Under the pieces are notes generated by a model, which saw only the letters and a list, made by a program, of their open reading frames with translations, did no database searches and was not told the DNA's origin. Shown piece after piece: positions 23,849 through 23,862 of a DNA stretch of 23,862 nucleotides; position 1 is the stretch's first letter, and the number at the start of each line of letters is the position of its first letter. The stretch comes from an uncultured bacterium. Its GTDB lineage: Bacteria; Bacillota; Clostridia; Lachnospirales; Lachnospiraceae. The position numbers and the translations under genes were made by a program. The stretch lies in contig CAJMQE010000058.1 of NCBI GenBank assembly GCA_905215405.1, positions 1 through 23,862 of the forward strand. The letters run 5' to 3'.

Positions 23849-23862
23849 GAATAATCTGATTT

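Overview
The window reads as chromosomal DNA from a strictly anaerobic, low-GC Gram-positive of the Clostridia, most likely a gut Lachnospiraceae. The reasons are a class III (oxygen-sensitive) ribonucleotide reductase, a SCIFF-maturase-type radical SAM enzyme, a class III fructose-1,6-bisphosphatase, strong AGGAGG-like ribosome binding sites, sortase-type surface anchoring of a plant-polysaccharide lyase, and A+T-rich intergenic DNA. Seventeen protein genes are supported. No rRNA, tRNA, CRISPR array, prophage or transposase gene was seen, and no gene-free stretch exceeds 300 bases.

Layout. (1) 1-5917: a true PadR phenolic-acid repressor (-), anaerobic NTP reductase nrdD (-), a SCIFF-maturase-like radical SAM/SPASM protein (-) cotranscribed ahead of nrdD, then a divergent TetR regulator (+) and phenolic acid decarboxylase padC (+). 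Two near-identical ATGT-N8-ACAT sites in the padC promoter match the known PadR-family operator, so the PadR 4.5 kb away is the likely regulator of padC. (2) 5918-9515: fbp (-) with a terminator-like hairpin in its leader, and an A+T-rich gene for a zinc-ribbon/transmembrane/repeat protein (-). (3) 9530-15307: a surface-anchored family 1 pectate lyase (-), a DinG/XPD-type Fe-S helicase (-) and an iron-dependent alcohol dehydrogenase (-). (4) 15366-15746: an unrecognised 69-residue Gly-rich small protein (+) with its own promoter and a branched bidirectional terminator. (5) 15769-19585: a heterodimeric ABC exporter (two overlapping genes, -) whose leader contains an intrinsic terminator between a good promoter and the first start codon. 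(6) 19639-23848: a probable nitrogen/amine-related cluster on the minus strand, comprising an ornithine-cyclodeaminase-family protein, an AraC regulator, a P-II protein that has lost the uridylylation tyrosine, a six-copy 17-bp tandem repeat, and an APC-family amino acid permease.

How the parts may work together. PadR and padC form a phenolic acid stress response (plant hydroxycinnamates), which fits with the pectin-degrading enzyme. The radical SAM-nrdD pair is puzzling: the maturase's usual substrate gene and the reductase's usual activase gene are both absent locally. The right-hand cluster suggests a P-II-type sensor wired to an amino acid permease rather than to an ammonium channel. Three leaders (fbp, ABC exporter, cyclodeaminase cluster) share the order promoter, hairpin with T-run, start codon, which suggests regulated termination but could partly be chance.
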